Assembly (NCBI RefSeq): GCF_001445575.1
Contig: NZ_CP013200.1
Coordinates: 248,001-312,000, forward strand
Length of the DNA stretch: 64,000 nt
Direction of reading: 5' to 3'
Source: Arthrobacter alpinus
GTDB taxonomy: Bacteria > Actinomycetota > Actinomycetes > Actinomycetales > Micrococcaceae
Shown here: one piece after another, positions 1-8,609 of the stretch
How the letters are laid out: the number at the start of each line of letters is the position of its first letter
Position numbering within the stretch: the first letter of the stretch is position 1
The notes under the pieces: model-generated
What the model was told of the DNA's origin: nothing
Database searches by the model: none
The model's input: the letters and a program-made list of their open reading frames with translations, nothing else
Program-made: the position numbers and the translations under genes

Positions 1-844
1 CGTCAATCATGCCCACCTGGTCCTTGTTGTCGGCCTGTGCACGCAGGCCAAAGTACCTGCGATCCAGATCGTCCACCACGGGGATGATGCTGCGGCTGAC
101 TGAAACCCGCGGCGTAAAGCCGTGCCCGGCCGCAGCCCATTCGTCGCGGAACAGCTGGATCTGCTCGGCCTGCAGCTGATCGAAGGGCACGCCGGTGTCT
201 TCCGTGAGCAGAGTTGAACTCATCAAGTTCATGCCTTGCTGCGCCGCCCACACAGCCGTGGCGCGCGATCCGGCACCCCACCAGATACGTTCGGACAGGC
301 CAGGTGACTGCGGCTCAATGCGCAACAGCCGGTCCCCGCCCGTGTAGGCGTGTTCGCCGGGCTCAGCTACGCCGGCACCGGAAATGGCGTGCCGGAAGGA
401 TGCAGTGTGACGGCGGGCCATGTCCGCAGCAGTTTCGCCATCGAGCGGGAAATACCCAAAGTCCGCTGCGCCGTTGGCGGCGGGCTCGGGTGAACCGCGG
501 CTTACGCCGATCTGCAGCCGGCCGTCGCTGATAAGATCCGTGGCCGCAGCCTGCTCTGCCATGTAGAGCGGGTTTTCATAGCGCATGTCAATGACGCCGG
601 TGCCAATTTCAATCCGGCTGGTGCGCGCAGCAATAGCTGCCATCAGCGGGAAAGGAGCCGCCTGCTGTGCGGCAAAGTGGTGAACGCGGAAGAAGGCACC
701 GTCAATGCCCAGCTCCTCGGCGGCAACGGAGAGGTCAATGGCCTGATGCAGGGCGTCAGCGGCCGAGTTGGTCTGGGAGCCTCGTCCTGTGCCGTAGTGG
801 CCAAAGGATAGGAAGCCGATGCGTTTCTTGAAGTTTGTTTCCAT
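1..844 (-). CDS. LLM-class flavin-dependent oxidoreductase, 3' end cut by window edge
   Basis: This is a bacterial-luciferase-like monooxygenase read on the minus strand; its C-terminus lies beyond position 1. I translated it by hand from the ATG at 844. The protein starts METNFKKRIGFLSFGHY, followed by the TIM-barrel landmarks of the family: GIDGAFFRVHHFA near residue 45, IEIGTGVIDMRYENP near residue 80, and a phosphate-binding stretch after GRLQIGVSRGSPEP. Such enzymes use FMNH2 or F420H2 for oxygenation or hydride transfer; the substrate cannot be told from sequence. About 281 residues are visible, against 330-370 usual for the family. It follows a small basic gene on the same strand with a 75-bp gap. 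Confidence 0.85.
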   Translation of the reverse strand, partial: METNFKKRIGFLSFGHYGTGRGSQTNSAADALHQAIDLSVAAEELGIDGAFFRVHHFAAQQAAPFPLMAAIAARTSRIEIGTGVIDMRYENPLYMAEQAAATDLISDGRLQIGVSRGSPEPAANGAADFGYFPLDGETAADMARRHTASFRHAISGAGVAEPGEHAYTGGDRLLRIEPQSPGLSERIWWGAGSRATAVWAAQQGMNLMSSTLLTEDTGVPFDQLQAEQIQLFRDEWAAAGHGFTPRVSVSRSIIPVVDDLDRRYFGLRAQADNKDQVGMID

Positions 845-919
845 ACCGGTCACAACAGGAAACACAGCGCGGCTATTCCATGCATATGCATCTAGCCGGA
901 CTGCGTTCCTCAGCGGACG

Positions 920-1063
920 CTACCGCTTCTTCGCGATGTGCGCCACCGGGTCTGCGGACTCATCGACAGCGCCACGCGCCTTCTTCAGTGCGCGTTTGGC
1001 CTTGATGGCATGACCCTTGTCCTGCTTTTTATGTTCGTGATGGTGCGGCTGTTTGTCAGGCAT
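920..1063 (-). CDS. small basic His/Lys-rich protein (47 aa), unknown function
   Basis: A 47-residue reading frame starting MPDKQPHHHEHKKQDKGH and ending in AKKR. I chose the ATG at 1063 because GAAGAAGG lies 9 nt upstream, whereas upstream in-frame starts lack a Shine-Dalgarno site. The product is very basic, has no membrane segment, and its second half (KAKRALKKARGAVDESADPVAHIAKKR region) reads as amphipathic helix. I do not recognise the family. It is co-directional with the flavin oxidoreductase downstream. It could be a nucleic-acid-associated small protein, but that is only a charge argument. Confidence 0.5.
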   Translation of the reverse strand: MPDKQPHHHEHKKQDKGHAIKAKRALKKARGAVDESADPVAHIAKKR

Positions 1064-1174
1064 AGCTCTCAACCTTCTTCTGTGAAAAAGCCCGTTTCGG
1101 TTCCGGCCGCGTGGCCAAAACTGCCCCATGTGAAACGTTACGCCTGTTTCCAATACGCCAAAAGGGCTGATGAC

Positions 1175-1290
1175 CGCCCGCAGCTGAGCGAGCGATCGTG
1201 AAGATACCCCAATCGCTGAGGGAGCGTCCGGAGAAACACCCCCAACGCTGAGGGAGCGATCCGAAAAACACCCCCAACGCTGAGGGAGCG
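1175..1290. repeat. 32-bp tandem repeat, four imperfect copies
   Basis: The core CCCCCAACGCTGAGGGAGCG occurs at 1239-1258 and 1271-1290. A one-mismatch variant lies at 1207-1226, and a more degenerate copy ends at 1194 (GCTGAGCGAGCG). All four are in phase at exactly 32 bp. The spacers between cores are also alike (tccggagaaaca, atccgaaaaaca). The array sits directly after the ABC exporter operon, whose last stop is at 1298. Confidence 0.85.
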
Positions 1291-1297
1291 TCTGAAG

Positions 1298-3043
1298 TCA
1301 GGCGTCCTGGCGCCAGGAGTTCCACAGCGCAGCGTAAGAACCGTCCTGTGCTAACAGTTCATCGTGCGAGCCGAGCTCCGTGATTCGCCCCTTTTCCACG
1401 ACGGCGACCCGATCGGCGTCGTGCGCGGTGTGCAAACGGTGCGCAATCGCGATCACTGTCCGCCCCGCCAACACAGCACTGAGCGAAAACTCCAGATCAC
1501 GGGCAGCTTGGGGATCAATGAGCGAGGTGGCTTCATCCAGCACGAGTGTGTGCGGATCGGCCAACACCAGCCGCGCCAGCGCCAACTCCTGCGCCTGAGC
1601 CGGCGTCAGCGTGTGCGAACCCGAGCCCACCTCAGTAGCCAAGCCCTTGGGGAGGGCGCGCACCCAAGCCAGGGATCCGACGTCGGCCAATGCCTTTTCG
1701 ATCTCAGCGTCAGTTGCGTTGGCCTTACCCAAGCGGACGTTATCCGCCAGCGTTCCCACAAACACGTGATGTTCCTGAGATACCAGGGCCACCTCGCCAC
1801 GCAATTCATCCAAAGGCCGGTCCACGAGCGGCACCCCGCCCACCGTCACCGAACCGGAGGTGGGGCCGTGGATCCCAGCCAACAACCTGCCCAGCGTCGA
1901 CTTGCCAGCGCCGGAAGGACCCACCATGGCCAGCCGCTCCCCGGGCCGCAGCGTCAGGTCAATGCCGTGCAGAACATTGTGCCCGGGGCGGTAGGCGTAG
2001 CGGGCATCGTCCACCACCAGCAGATCGTCAGCGGGCACGGCGTCCGTGGCAATTCTGTCAGCCTTGACATCGCGAATACCCACGATCCTGGCCAGCGAGG
2101 ACGCGCCCACCTGGATCTCATCAATCCACATGATCAAGGTGTCCACGGGGTCAATAAGCTGCATGGCATACAGCGCAACCGTGGCCACCATGCCCGTGGT
2201 CACCAGGTCCTGCGAAGACAGCCAGCCACCCCACAACAGAACCCCGGCAACGGGCAACCAGAAGGAAAGTTCGGCCACGGGGAAGAGCACTGTGCGCAGG
2301 CCCAGCGTGTACTTTTCACGCTCGAAGCAGTTCCGCAGCGCCGCGTCGATCCGGTCACGGCGATGCTGCCCCAGGCTCAGCGCGTCAACGGTGCGGGCGC
2401 CCTCGATGGTCTCGGTGATGGCCCCGTTGAGACGGGCATAGCTCTCCCGTTCGGCCAAATACCCGGGGGTGGCGCGCTTGAGGTACCAGCGGGTGACAGG
2501 AACCAGCAGCGGCACACCAATGAGCAGCGCCACGGCTACCAGCGGACTTGTGAGTACCGCCGCCGTCACCGTCAGCGCAATGGTCGCAACCGAGACCAGC
2601 ACCTGCGGCACACCAAAGCGGACCGTGTGCGACACCGCATCCACGTCATTGGTGGTGCGTGAGACCAGGTCACCGGTACCTGCTTTTTCCACTGTTGACA
2701 GCGGCAGCGAGGTGACTTGCTCCATGAATTCCTCGCGCAGCTGGGCAAAGACCTTCTCACCCAGAATCATGCCCTTGCGCCGTGCCCACCGGGCAAGCAC
2801 CGTCTGGACAATGACAAACCCGGCGAGCGCCAATGCCACCATCGCCACGAACCCCGTGGTGGTACCAACACTGATGGCATCCACCAGCCGGCCGAGCAGG
2901 AACGGCCCAGCCAAGCCGGCAACGGCGGCCACACCGTACAGGCCGACAACGCCTGCGAGCGGCTTTTTGTGCATGCCCATCAGGCGTAAACCCTCGGCCT
3001 TAACCTGTGCGGAATTTGCCACAGGAAGTTTTGTTTCAGCCAT
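1298..3043 (-). CDS. ABC exporter half-transporter, catalytic Walker-A subunit
   Basis: A 581-residue type IV ABC exporter subunit: about six membrane helices in residues 20-300, then a nucleotide-binding domain. Visible motifs are Walker A GPSGAGKST, Walker B TLVLDEATS and H-loop AHRL. The ABC signature, normally LSGGQ, reads LTPAQ. Its partner gene immediately upstream has the reverse pattern, so together they give one intact composite ATP site (this Walker A with the partner's SGGQ) and one dead site. The ATG at 3043 shares one base with the partner's stop (TAATG), with GGAGGGG just upstream, so translation is coupled. Substrate unknown; the family exports drugs, lipids or peptides. Confidence 0.92.
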   Translation of the reverse strand: MAETKLPVANSAQVKAEGLRLMGMHKKPLAGVVGLYGVAAVAGLAGPFLLGRLVDAISVGTTTGFVAMVALALAGFVIVQTVLARWARRKGMILGEKVFAQLREEFMEQVTSLPLSTVEKAGTGDLVSRTTNDVDAVSHTVRFGVPQVLVSVATIALTVTAAVLTSPLVAVALLIGVPLLVPVTRWYLKRATPGYLAERESYARLNGAITETIEGARTVDALSLGQHRRDRIDAALRNCFEREKYTLGLRTVLFPVAELSFWLPVAGVLLWGGWLSSQDLVTTGMVATVALYAMQLIDPVDTLIMWIDEIQVGASSLARIVGIRDVKADRIATDAVPADDLLVVDDARYAYRPGHNVLHGIDLTLRPGERLAMVGPSGAGKSTLGRLLAGIHGPTSGSVTVGGVPLVDRPLDELRGEVALVSQEHHVFVGTLADNVRLGKANATDAEIEKALADVGSLAWVRALPKGLATEVGSGSHTLTPAQAQELALARLVLADPHTLVLDEATSLIDPQAARDLEFSLSAVLAGRTVIAIAHRLHTAHDADRVAVVEKGRITELGSHDELLAQDGSYAALWNSWRQDA

Positions 3044-4830
3044 TAGTTGTCCCCTCCGTGCATGCTATTGTTTCCTGCAAGTTCGCCCTCGCTGCTGTGC
3101 CCATCCATGCCTTCACCGCGGATGACCACCTTGCGGTAATCGGGCACGGTGTCCAGCAGGTGCCGGTGCGTACCCTGGGCCAGTAACCGGCCGTCCTTCA
3201 AAAATGCCACGGTATCCATGGCGCTCAGCAGTAGCGGACTGGCCGTGACCACCACGGTGGTGTGCCCGGGGGTGTTGCGAGCGCCGCGAAGCGCCGTGGC
3301 AATCCGTGATTCGGTATGGGCGTCGACGGCGCTGGTCGGTTCAATCAGCACCAACACCTCGGCCTCCGTCAGCACAGCGCGCGCCAGAGTCAGGCGTTGG
3401 CGTTGACCACCGGAGAAGCTACGGCCCTTCTCCGTGACCTGGTCATTCAACCCGTCTTCAAGGCCATCGAAGACATCGTCGGCACTGGCCACATCAATGG
3501 CCGCCATGATTTCGGCGTCCGTGTGCTCCCCTGTGGGGTCCAGTTCCTCGCGAAGTGTTCCCGTGAACAGCTGGGGCTCGGCGTCGGAAACCACAATGCG
3601 TGAGCGCACCTCGCGCAGCGGCATCATGTGCAGAGCTTCGGCACCCCACCGCACCTCGGCCTCACGCAGCACGGCATCTTCAAAGCGACCCAACCGTCGG
3701 GCAAGATCTGCCGACTGTTCCGGATCGCCCGAGACAACGGCGATGAGTCCGCCCGGTGAAACCATCACACCTGTCACCGCATCGACCAAAGCGCTAGGTG
3801 CCGACGGTGCGGGAACTGTTGTCTCGGCGTCGTGCACGGCAGAGGGCGTGGACAACACATCGATGATGCGTTTTGCACCAACGTGGGCGCGAATGAAGCG
3901 GGAGACGGCGTCGGCGGCGGTGCGGATCGGCGAGACTAAAAAGACCGCATAACCATAGAGCGCCACGAGCTGACCGACCTCGATCTGACCCGATACGGCT
4001 TGCAGGGCACCAATCCAGGTAAAGGCGACACTGAAGACGCCGACGACGAATACCTGAGCAGCGTCCAAATCGGCCAGCGAATAAGCCACCTTGTTCCCGG
4101 CGAGCTGTGTTGCCCGCGACCGTTCCCGGTAGCGCTCAACAAAGATGTGCTCACCACCAATGCCACGCAGCACACGCAGCCCGGCAACGGTGTCGGCGCC
4201 GAGCGCCGTCATTTGCCCGGCCGCTTCACGCTGATCCTTCTGGCGCCTTTGGAGCGGACGGATCACGAATAGCAGTCCGGCACCGCAGAGTGGGACACCC
4301 ACAAGAACCACGACACCAAGCTCCCAAGACGATTGGAAGACCAGGTAGGAGACCAGCAGGTAACCCACCAGGGATCCGACCAGGCGCGCAGCCACGTCAA
4401 AGATTTCGCCAATTCGCATGGCATCGGAGGCGCTGGTGGAGACCACCTCACCGGTGGAAAACTTTTGCGGCAGTGCATCCCCGCTGCGCGTGACCTTGTA
4501 ACCGACCACTTGTGAGGAACGGTAAGCCGCCTGCATCCAGTTGCTCACAGCGGCGCGGTGGCGCAGGGTGGCTGAGACTGACTGGACGAGGGTGAGCGAC
4601 ACCAGTAGCCCAACCCAGCCGGAGAGCCGGGCGAAGTTGCCGGGCAGAATCCCCTGGTCAATGGCCTGGCCCAGAATGTAGGGCGTCAGCGCCTGGCACA
4701 CCGTCCAGATGGAGCCGTAGAAGATCCCCAGCCACAGCGTGCCGCGTTGGGCATCCGCCAGCCATAAGAGATAGCGGCCCGGCGAGCGGAGGTCCGGTTT
4801 TTTGGTGGATTTGTAAGGAAACGAGCGCAC
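3043..4830 (-). CDS. ABC exporter half-transporter, degenerate NBD subunit
   Basis: A 595-residue ABC transmembrane protein, first gene of the two-gene operon. The GTG at 4830 is preceded by AAGG at a suitable distance. The membrane domain looks normal (six hydrophobic segments in residues 25-310). In the NBD the Walker A motif is unrecognisable (VSGDPEQSADLARRL at the expected place), the Walker B aspartate is replaced (VLVLIEPTSAVD), and the H-loop histidine is lost (VVTASPLLL). The signature SFSGGQRQR is intact. It should therefore bind or hydrolyse ATP poorly itself, but supplies the signature to the partner's Walker A. This fits a heterodimeric exporter of the TmrAB/BmrCD kind, with stronger erosion. 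Confidence 0.92.
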   Translation of the reverse strand: MRSFPYKSTKKPDLRSPGRYLLWLADAQRGTLWLGIFYGSIWTVCQALTPYILGQAIDQGILPGNFARLSGWVGLLVSLTLVQSVSATLRHRAAVSNWMQAAYRSSQVVGYKVTRSGDALPQKFSTGEVVSTSASDAMRIGEIFDVAARLVGSLVGYLLVSYLVFQSSWELGVVVLVGVPLCGAGLLFVIRPLQRRQKDQREAAGQMTALGADTVAGLRVLRGIGGEHIFVERYRERSRATQLAGNKVAYSLADLDAAQVFVVGVFSVAFTWIGALQAVSGQIEVGQLVALYGYAVFLVSPIRTAADAVSRFIRAHVGAKRIIDVLSTPSAVHDAETTVPAPSAPSALVDAVTGVMVSPGGLIAVVSGDPEQSADLARRLGRFEDAVLREAEVRWGAEALHMMPLREVRSRIVVSDAEPQLFTGTLREELDPTGEHTDAEIMAAIDVASADDVFDGLEDGLNDQVTEKGRSFSGGQRQRLTLARAVLTEAEVLVLIEPTSAVDAHTESRIATALRGARNTPGHTTVVVTASPLLLSAMDTVAFLKDGRLLAQGTHRHLLDTVPDYRKVVIRGEGMDGHSSEGELAGNNSMHGGDN

Positions 4831-5046
4831 TACGGCCTTCTAACGAAATTGTGGATTGGCAGGCGTTTCAAGCGCGATCCGGCAACCCGCTATGAAAGCG
4901 GAGCGATCGGCGCGGGGCGGGGGCTGCGTTATCTATCTCACAATCATTCACCCTAGTACACGCGTCACCGGGAATCCAACAGGAACCCACATTCTTTGAA
5001 GGGGCTCGGCTAGGATCACCGGATAGGGACAATCAAGGGGACAGAA

Positions 5047-6300
5047 TTGGCCGCTGCACACGAACACACCATGGCTGCTGTAACGGAATTTCATCGCGAA
5101 AAGCGCAGCCAACGGAGGCAGATTTTCACCCTCCTCTTTCTCGGCTGGCTCATGTGCCTGTTGATCCTCCAGGTGCACCACCCTGCTGATAAGGCCATCG
5201 TGGCCTCCTTTGGTGACCTGAATGTGGTGTGGGCCCGTTTCAGTGAACGGATCCTGGCACCGTTCACGAGTCCGGAAACTTTCAACTTCGGCATTGACTC
5301 ACTCGGCTGGATCATCGGTGCCACGGCAACCATTCTGGTGGCGCTGGTCTTTAGCGGACGCAATCCCTTGGGTATGGCCAATCAGTCTCAAGTAATGGCG
5401 TTGGATGAGCTTCTTGAACTCCTAACCTTGCTCGTCGGAATCGCGGCGGCGGCGACCATGTGGATGGCGTTGCACAACGTGTTTTTCCTTCCTTCGGATC
5501 CTGATTCCGGCCCCAAGTTCTTTCTAGGCCTGCTGTGCCTGATGCTGGTCATCTTCTCTGTAGTGCGCCAGCGGGATGCGGCAGTGCAACGCGACATTGA
5601 CGAGTTTCATCTGACCACCGCCATGCGCTTGCACACCCATCGCTGGGAGCGCATGTGGGGAGGAGCTGCCAAGCATCAGATCCGCGTGGAACCGGCAAAG
5701 ACCGTCAAATTAGTGCTGTGGTGGGCTGGCAGCGGCCTGGTATTTACCTTTTTCCCGCTCGTTTTCAACAGCGGCTTTCAGCCGTTGCTGCTACTAATCT
5801 CCCTCGTGGCTCTGATCCTGCTGGCAGTGGCAACGGCGGCGGTGATTGCCTTGGCGATCTCGTTGTATCGCAGCAATCCCCATCCGGGTGTTGGTCTGGG
5901 ATATTCATTGGTTTTATTGGCAGTGGTGGCCTTGGCCGTGGTCAGCCCTTTGACGGTGGCGGCGCTCCAGAACGAACGGGTATTGCATTCGCTCATGGGC
6001 TATTTTCTGTGGTTGATTCCTTCCCTCCTGCTGATTTTCCGCAAACCGCAGTCGGCTCACATGACACCGCTGGAATACAGGATGGCGGCACGTCCAAAAA
6101 ACCGGCTGTCCCACGGATTAATGGCCTGTTTCGACGGAGCACGCGAGGCAGCCTACTGGACCGAATTGAGCGTTGAAGGCCGCCGGCAGGCCCGCTACGA
6201 GGCGAAAATTGCCCGGCTTGAGGCCGAGCTGGCGGCGGCCAAAGTCGCTGAGCAGTCGGTTGAGCCCACGGCTACTAAGGACGACGGCGACCAGCCCTAG
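5047..6300 (+). CDS. polytopic membrane protein with C-terminal coiled coil, unknown
   Basis: A 417-residue membrane protein with about seven or eight hydrophobic segments (near 30, 90, 135, 165, 235, 262, 295 and 325) and a C-terminal charged helix (RRQARYEAKIARLEAELAAAK) that should form a coiled coil in the cytoplasm. I placed the start at TTG 5047 because AGGGGA sits 5 nt before it; the in-frame ATG at 5071 has no ribosome site. It is divergent from the ABC exporter across a 216-bp gap. I recognise no family motif or catalytic residue. It could belong with the exporter, but nothing but position suggests that. Confidence 0.8.
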   Translation: MAAAHEHTMAAVTEFHREKRSQRRQIFTLLFLGWLMCLLILQVHHPADKAIVASFGDLNVVWARFSERILAPFTSPETFNFGIDSLGWIIGATATILVALVFSGRNPLGMANQSQVMALDELLELLTLLVGIAAAATMWMALHNVFFLPSDPDSGPKFFLGLLCLMLVIFSVVRQRDAAVQRDIDEFHLTTAMRLHTHRWERMWGGAAKHQIRVEPAKTVKLVLWWAGSGLVFTFFPLVFNSGFQPLLLLISLVALILLAVATAAVIALAISLYRSNPHPGVGLGYSLVLLAVVALAVVSPLTVAALQNERVLHSLMGYFLWLIPSLLLIFRKPQSAHMTPLEYRMAARPKNRLSHGLMACFDGAREAAYWTELSVEGRRQARYEAKIARLEAELAAAKVAEQSVEPTATKDDGDQP

Positions 6301-6459
6301 TTTCGCTTCTTCCTCGCTTGCTACCGCGGACAATGTCGATTTGCCGTCCGTGCGTCCGGACCGCGGATGTCGACTTAGCAGCCGTGGCCGCCTTGACCAC
6401 TCTGGCCCCCGGATGGCCCACCCATGGACAGGGGTTGCTCAAGCCGCTCATCACAGTTG

Positions 6460-6501
6460 ATTTTCCGATGAGGAAACTATAGATTTTCCGTAACGGAAAA
6501 T
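6460..6501. promoter_or_regulatory. palindromic operator pair before membrane protein/HTH operon
   Basis: A perfect 9-1-9 palindrome, ATTTTCCGT-A-ACGGAAAAT, occupies 6483-6501, nine bases before the start codon of the next gene and touching its ribosome site. A second, shorter dyad TTTCC-gatga-GGAAA lies at 6462-6476, with the shared word ATTTTCCG repeated 23 bp apart (6460 and 6483), about two helical turns. The winged-helix protein encoded second in the operon is the obvious ligand, giving autoregulation. The binding partner is inferred; the symmetry is seen. Confidence 0.6.
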
Positions 6502-6510
6502 AAGGAAATT

Positions 6511-6975
6511 ATGGCAAACGAAAACAATGGATTCGTAGCGTTCAATCCCCAGGAGGCGCTCGCTGAGATCGACGGCGCAGCGGACACCATGGCGGAGACC
6601 ACCGAGGCGCCACGCAGCCTCATGTTCGTCTTACTGACGATTGTCTCCACCGCTCTCGCCTTGGTCAATATTGTCCCTTGGGCTGTCATTTTTGGCATTG
6701 CCTGCCTTTTAATTCCCGTGGGACTCTGGCACTTTCTGTTGATGCGTAAGCGTCCCAAAAAGCGGGCAGTCCTCAATCACTCCGGGCCGTATATTGTGAA
6801 CGCTTTACTTCTCCTGCTGGTTACTCAGTGCAGCCGATTCTGGGAGCCTGGCGCATGGTGGGAGATTGTTGCCAAGTGGCTGGTGATCTTCACCCTGAGC
6901 TGGATCGCGGTGTCCCGCATGCGAGCCACCACGATCAAGAATCGAATCAAGGACGCCAATGAACATTCCTTCTAA
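6511..6975 (+). CDS. small membrane protein paired with winged-helix regulator
   Basis: A 154-residue protein with an acidic N-terminus (about 35 residues) and four predicted membrane helices (near 36-56, 58-78, 92-108 and 122-138). AAGGAAATT before the ATG is a clear ribosome site. Its last 17 bases overlap the start of the downstream winged-helix gene, so the two are co-translated. Membrane protein plus HTH_34-type regulator operons are common in actinobacteria. The function is unknown; sensing or transport coupled to the regulator would fit, but nothing in the sequence shows it. Confidence 0.8.
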   Translation: MANENNGFVAFNPQEALAEIDGAADTMAETTEAPRSLMFVLLTIVSTALALVNIVPWAVIFGIACLLIPVGLWHFLLMRKRPKKRAVLNHSGPYIVNALLLLLVTQCSRFWEPGAWWEIVAKWLVIFTLSWIAVSRMRATTIKNRIKDANEHSF

Positions 6976-7264
6976 CCAAGGCGTCTTCGATGAGCTGATT
7001 CACTTTCCGGTGCGTTTGCGCATTTGCGCCGGGTTGGCGCCGCTGCAGTGGGCCGAATTCTCTCAACTACGCGACGGGCTCGGCGTGGCAGATTCGGTGC
7101 TGAGCAAGCACCTCAAGCACTTGACCGACGCCGGTTATGTTGACATCGAACGGTTCACCAAAGCAGGGCGTAGTCACGTCAGAGTTGCGCTGACGAGCAC
7201 GGGCAGAAAAGCCTACGTTGCTCATGTTGCGGCCCTACGAGCCATGCTCGAAACGGGGCAGTAA
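6959..7264 (+). CDS. winged-helix DNA-binding regulator (HTH_34/MarR-like)
   Basis: A 101-residue single-domain transcription factor. FDELIHFPVRLRICAGL opens the winged helix, FSQLRDGLGVADSVLSKHLKHLTDAGYVDIER is the helix-turn-helix and recognition helix, and the basic wing GRSHVRVALTSTGRKAYVAHVAAL follows. This matches the winged-helix family Pfam calls HTH_34, which are typically autorepressors of short operons. The ATG is preceded by AAGGACGCC and overlaps the membrane-protein gene by 17 bp. The probable operator is the ATTTTCCGTAACGGAAAAT palindrome upstream of the operon. No ligand pocket or metal motif is evident. Confidence 0.85.
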   Translation: MNIPSNQGVFDELIHFPVRLRICAGLAPLQWAEFSQLRDGLGVADSVLSKHLKHLTDAGYVDIERFTKAGRSHVRVALTSTGRKAYVAHVAALRAMLETGQ

Positions 7265-7409
7265 ACGAGGTTTGAGGTTATCCGCAAATCATGGACGGTT
7301 TGGGCTCAAAGTGTTCACCCTTCGTTGTCGCTGCCACGGCGCTCAGGCACCGATTAACATCTCAGGTGAGATCCGGTGCGAGATACCCTGACGCCGAGCG
7401 CATTAGAAA

Positions 7410-7448
7410 GTGGCGGGCCGTGTAGAAAATCTCCACCCGACCCGCCAC
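7410..7448. terminator. hairpin between convergent genes
   Basis: GTGGCGGG (7410-7417) pairs with CCCGCCAC (7441-7448), and inside it GTGTAGA pairs with TCTCCAC with one mismatch. It sits between the HTH gene reading rightward and the oxidoreductase gene reading leftward, so it can serve both. No long T-run follows on either strand, so it may act as a barrier rather than a classical intrinsic terminator. Confidence 0.6.
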
Positions 7449-7463
7449 AGGGCAAATCTCAAA

Positions 7464-8609
7464 CTAGTTACTGAGCGCTTCCACCCGTCCGGCAAAGCTG
7501 CCTAGCGGGGATCCCCACGCGGACAAGACGGCCTTGACGTCCGTGTTCTTTTCGGTGTCCAAGGCTTGCGTGTAGGCGGCCTGCAACACATCATCAATAC
7601 GTACCCGCTGGCCGGTTTCGGCGGACTGGACGGCCGCTTCCACCATGGCCAGCGAGTGAACGTTGGAGTGAATCTGGCCGTCAGGCACCCGGCCTGTGCG
7701 CAGCGCCGAGGCAAACTCGGCAAGGGAGCCGGCAATCTGCTCGGGGCCATTGGCTGGCGCAGGAACAGCGAGCTTACCCCCGGACGCGTCGCTGGCATCA
7801 ACCACAGGAGCCTGCTCGCCGTCCCACACAGCAGTGCCGCGTTCTCCGTTGATCCGCCATTGCCCGTTCCAGGATGTTTCCGCCCCATCGGCGCACCACG
7901 AGCCCGAGTACACATAGCGAAGGCCACTGGAGAACTCAAAGATGGCGGTAGCAGCGGCGTCGTTCTTGTACCAGCTCCAGGCCGGGTTGAACTCCTCGCA
8001 GTACACGCTCACCGGGTTCTGGCCAGTGAGGTAACGGACGGCGTCGAAGGGGTGGATGGCCATATCCACTAACAAGACGTGGTCCATCTCCTCGCGGAAA
8101 CCGCCAAAATGGGGGGCCTTGAAGAACTCGGTGGTGATGACACCAACCTCGCCCAGCTCCCTCGTGACCGCTTTGAGCTGGGCGAGCGAGTTGAAGTAGC
8201 GCCGCGACTGGCTAATCATCAGTAGCTGACCGCTGGCCTCAGAACTCGCCGCCAGCGAGAGCGCCTGGGCGACGGTGGGCGCGGCCGGCTTCTCGCACAG
8301 GACCGGCAGACCGGCGAACAAGGCCTCGACGTTGACGGGGTGGTGGGCCACGGGAACAGTGACATTGACGACGGCGTGAGCACCGGTTGCAGCGGCAATC
8401 TCGCCGACACTGGTACCCACCGCTACGCCCTCGATGCCCTTTTCGGCGAGCGCTTGGTGGGCGGTGGCCGTGTTGAGATCTACCAAGCCCACCAATTCAA
8501 CATCGGGGTTGGCCGTGATCGCATCGATCCAGGCTTTGCCCATGCCGCCGGCACCGACTTGGACCAGCCGGAGCGGACCGGGGGTATTAACGGTGGCGAA
8601 GGCGGTCAC
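7464..8609 (-). CDS. Gfo/Idh/MocA-family sugar oxidoreductase (ThuB-like)
   Basis: A 381-residue NAD(P)-dependent dehydrogenase. The N-terminal Rossmann fold shows [12 protein letters not shown] (residues 16-27), and the family signature VLCEKPAA places the catalytic-type EKP motif near residue 110. The C-terminal alpha/beta domain follows, with [12 protein letters not shown] (conserved His). It is the last gene of a sugar-import operon; its GTG start overlaps the stop of the ThuA-like gene by four bases (GTGA). In Sinorhizobium ThuA and ThuB oxidise disaccharides such as trehalose to 3-keto sugars, and the order here (transporter, ThuA, ThuB) is the same, so a keto-sugar role is a reasonable inference. 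Confidence 0.88.
   Translation of the reverse strand: MTAFATVNTPGPLRLVQVGAGGMGKAWIDAITANPDVELVGLVDLNTATAHQALAEKGIEGVAVGTSVGEIAAATGAHAVVNVTVPVAHHPVNVEALFAGLPVLCEKPAAPTVAQALSLAASSEASGQLLMISQSRRYFNSLAQLKAVTRELGEVGVITTEFFKAPHFGGFREEMDHVLLVDMAIHPFDAVRYLTGQNPVSVYCEEFNPAWSWYKNDAAATAIFEFSSGLRYVYSGSWCADGAETSWNGQWRINGERGTAVWDGEQAPVVDASDASGGKLAVPAPANGPEQIAGSLAEFASALRTGRVPDGQIHSNVHSLAMVEAAVQSAETGQRVRIDDVLQAAYTQALDTEKNTDVKAVLSAWGSPLGSFAGRVEALSN

Noticed and set aside
1175..1290. Possible CRISPR array
   Set aside because: Repeats are imperfect, only 32 bp apart in total, and the intervening sequences are similar to each other; no cas genes.
1364..2662. Long rightward open frame of 432 codons
   Set aside because: It lies wholly inside the ABC exporter gene on the other strand, its product is rich in His, Arg and Gln with no recognisable domain, and it is a GC-rich shadow of a well-conserved protein.
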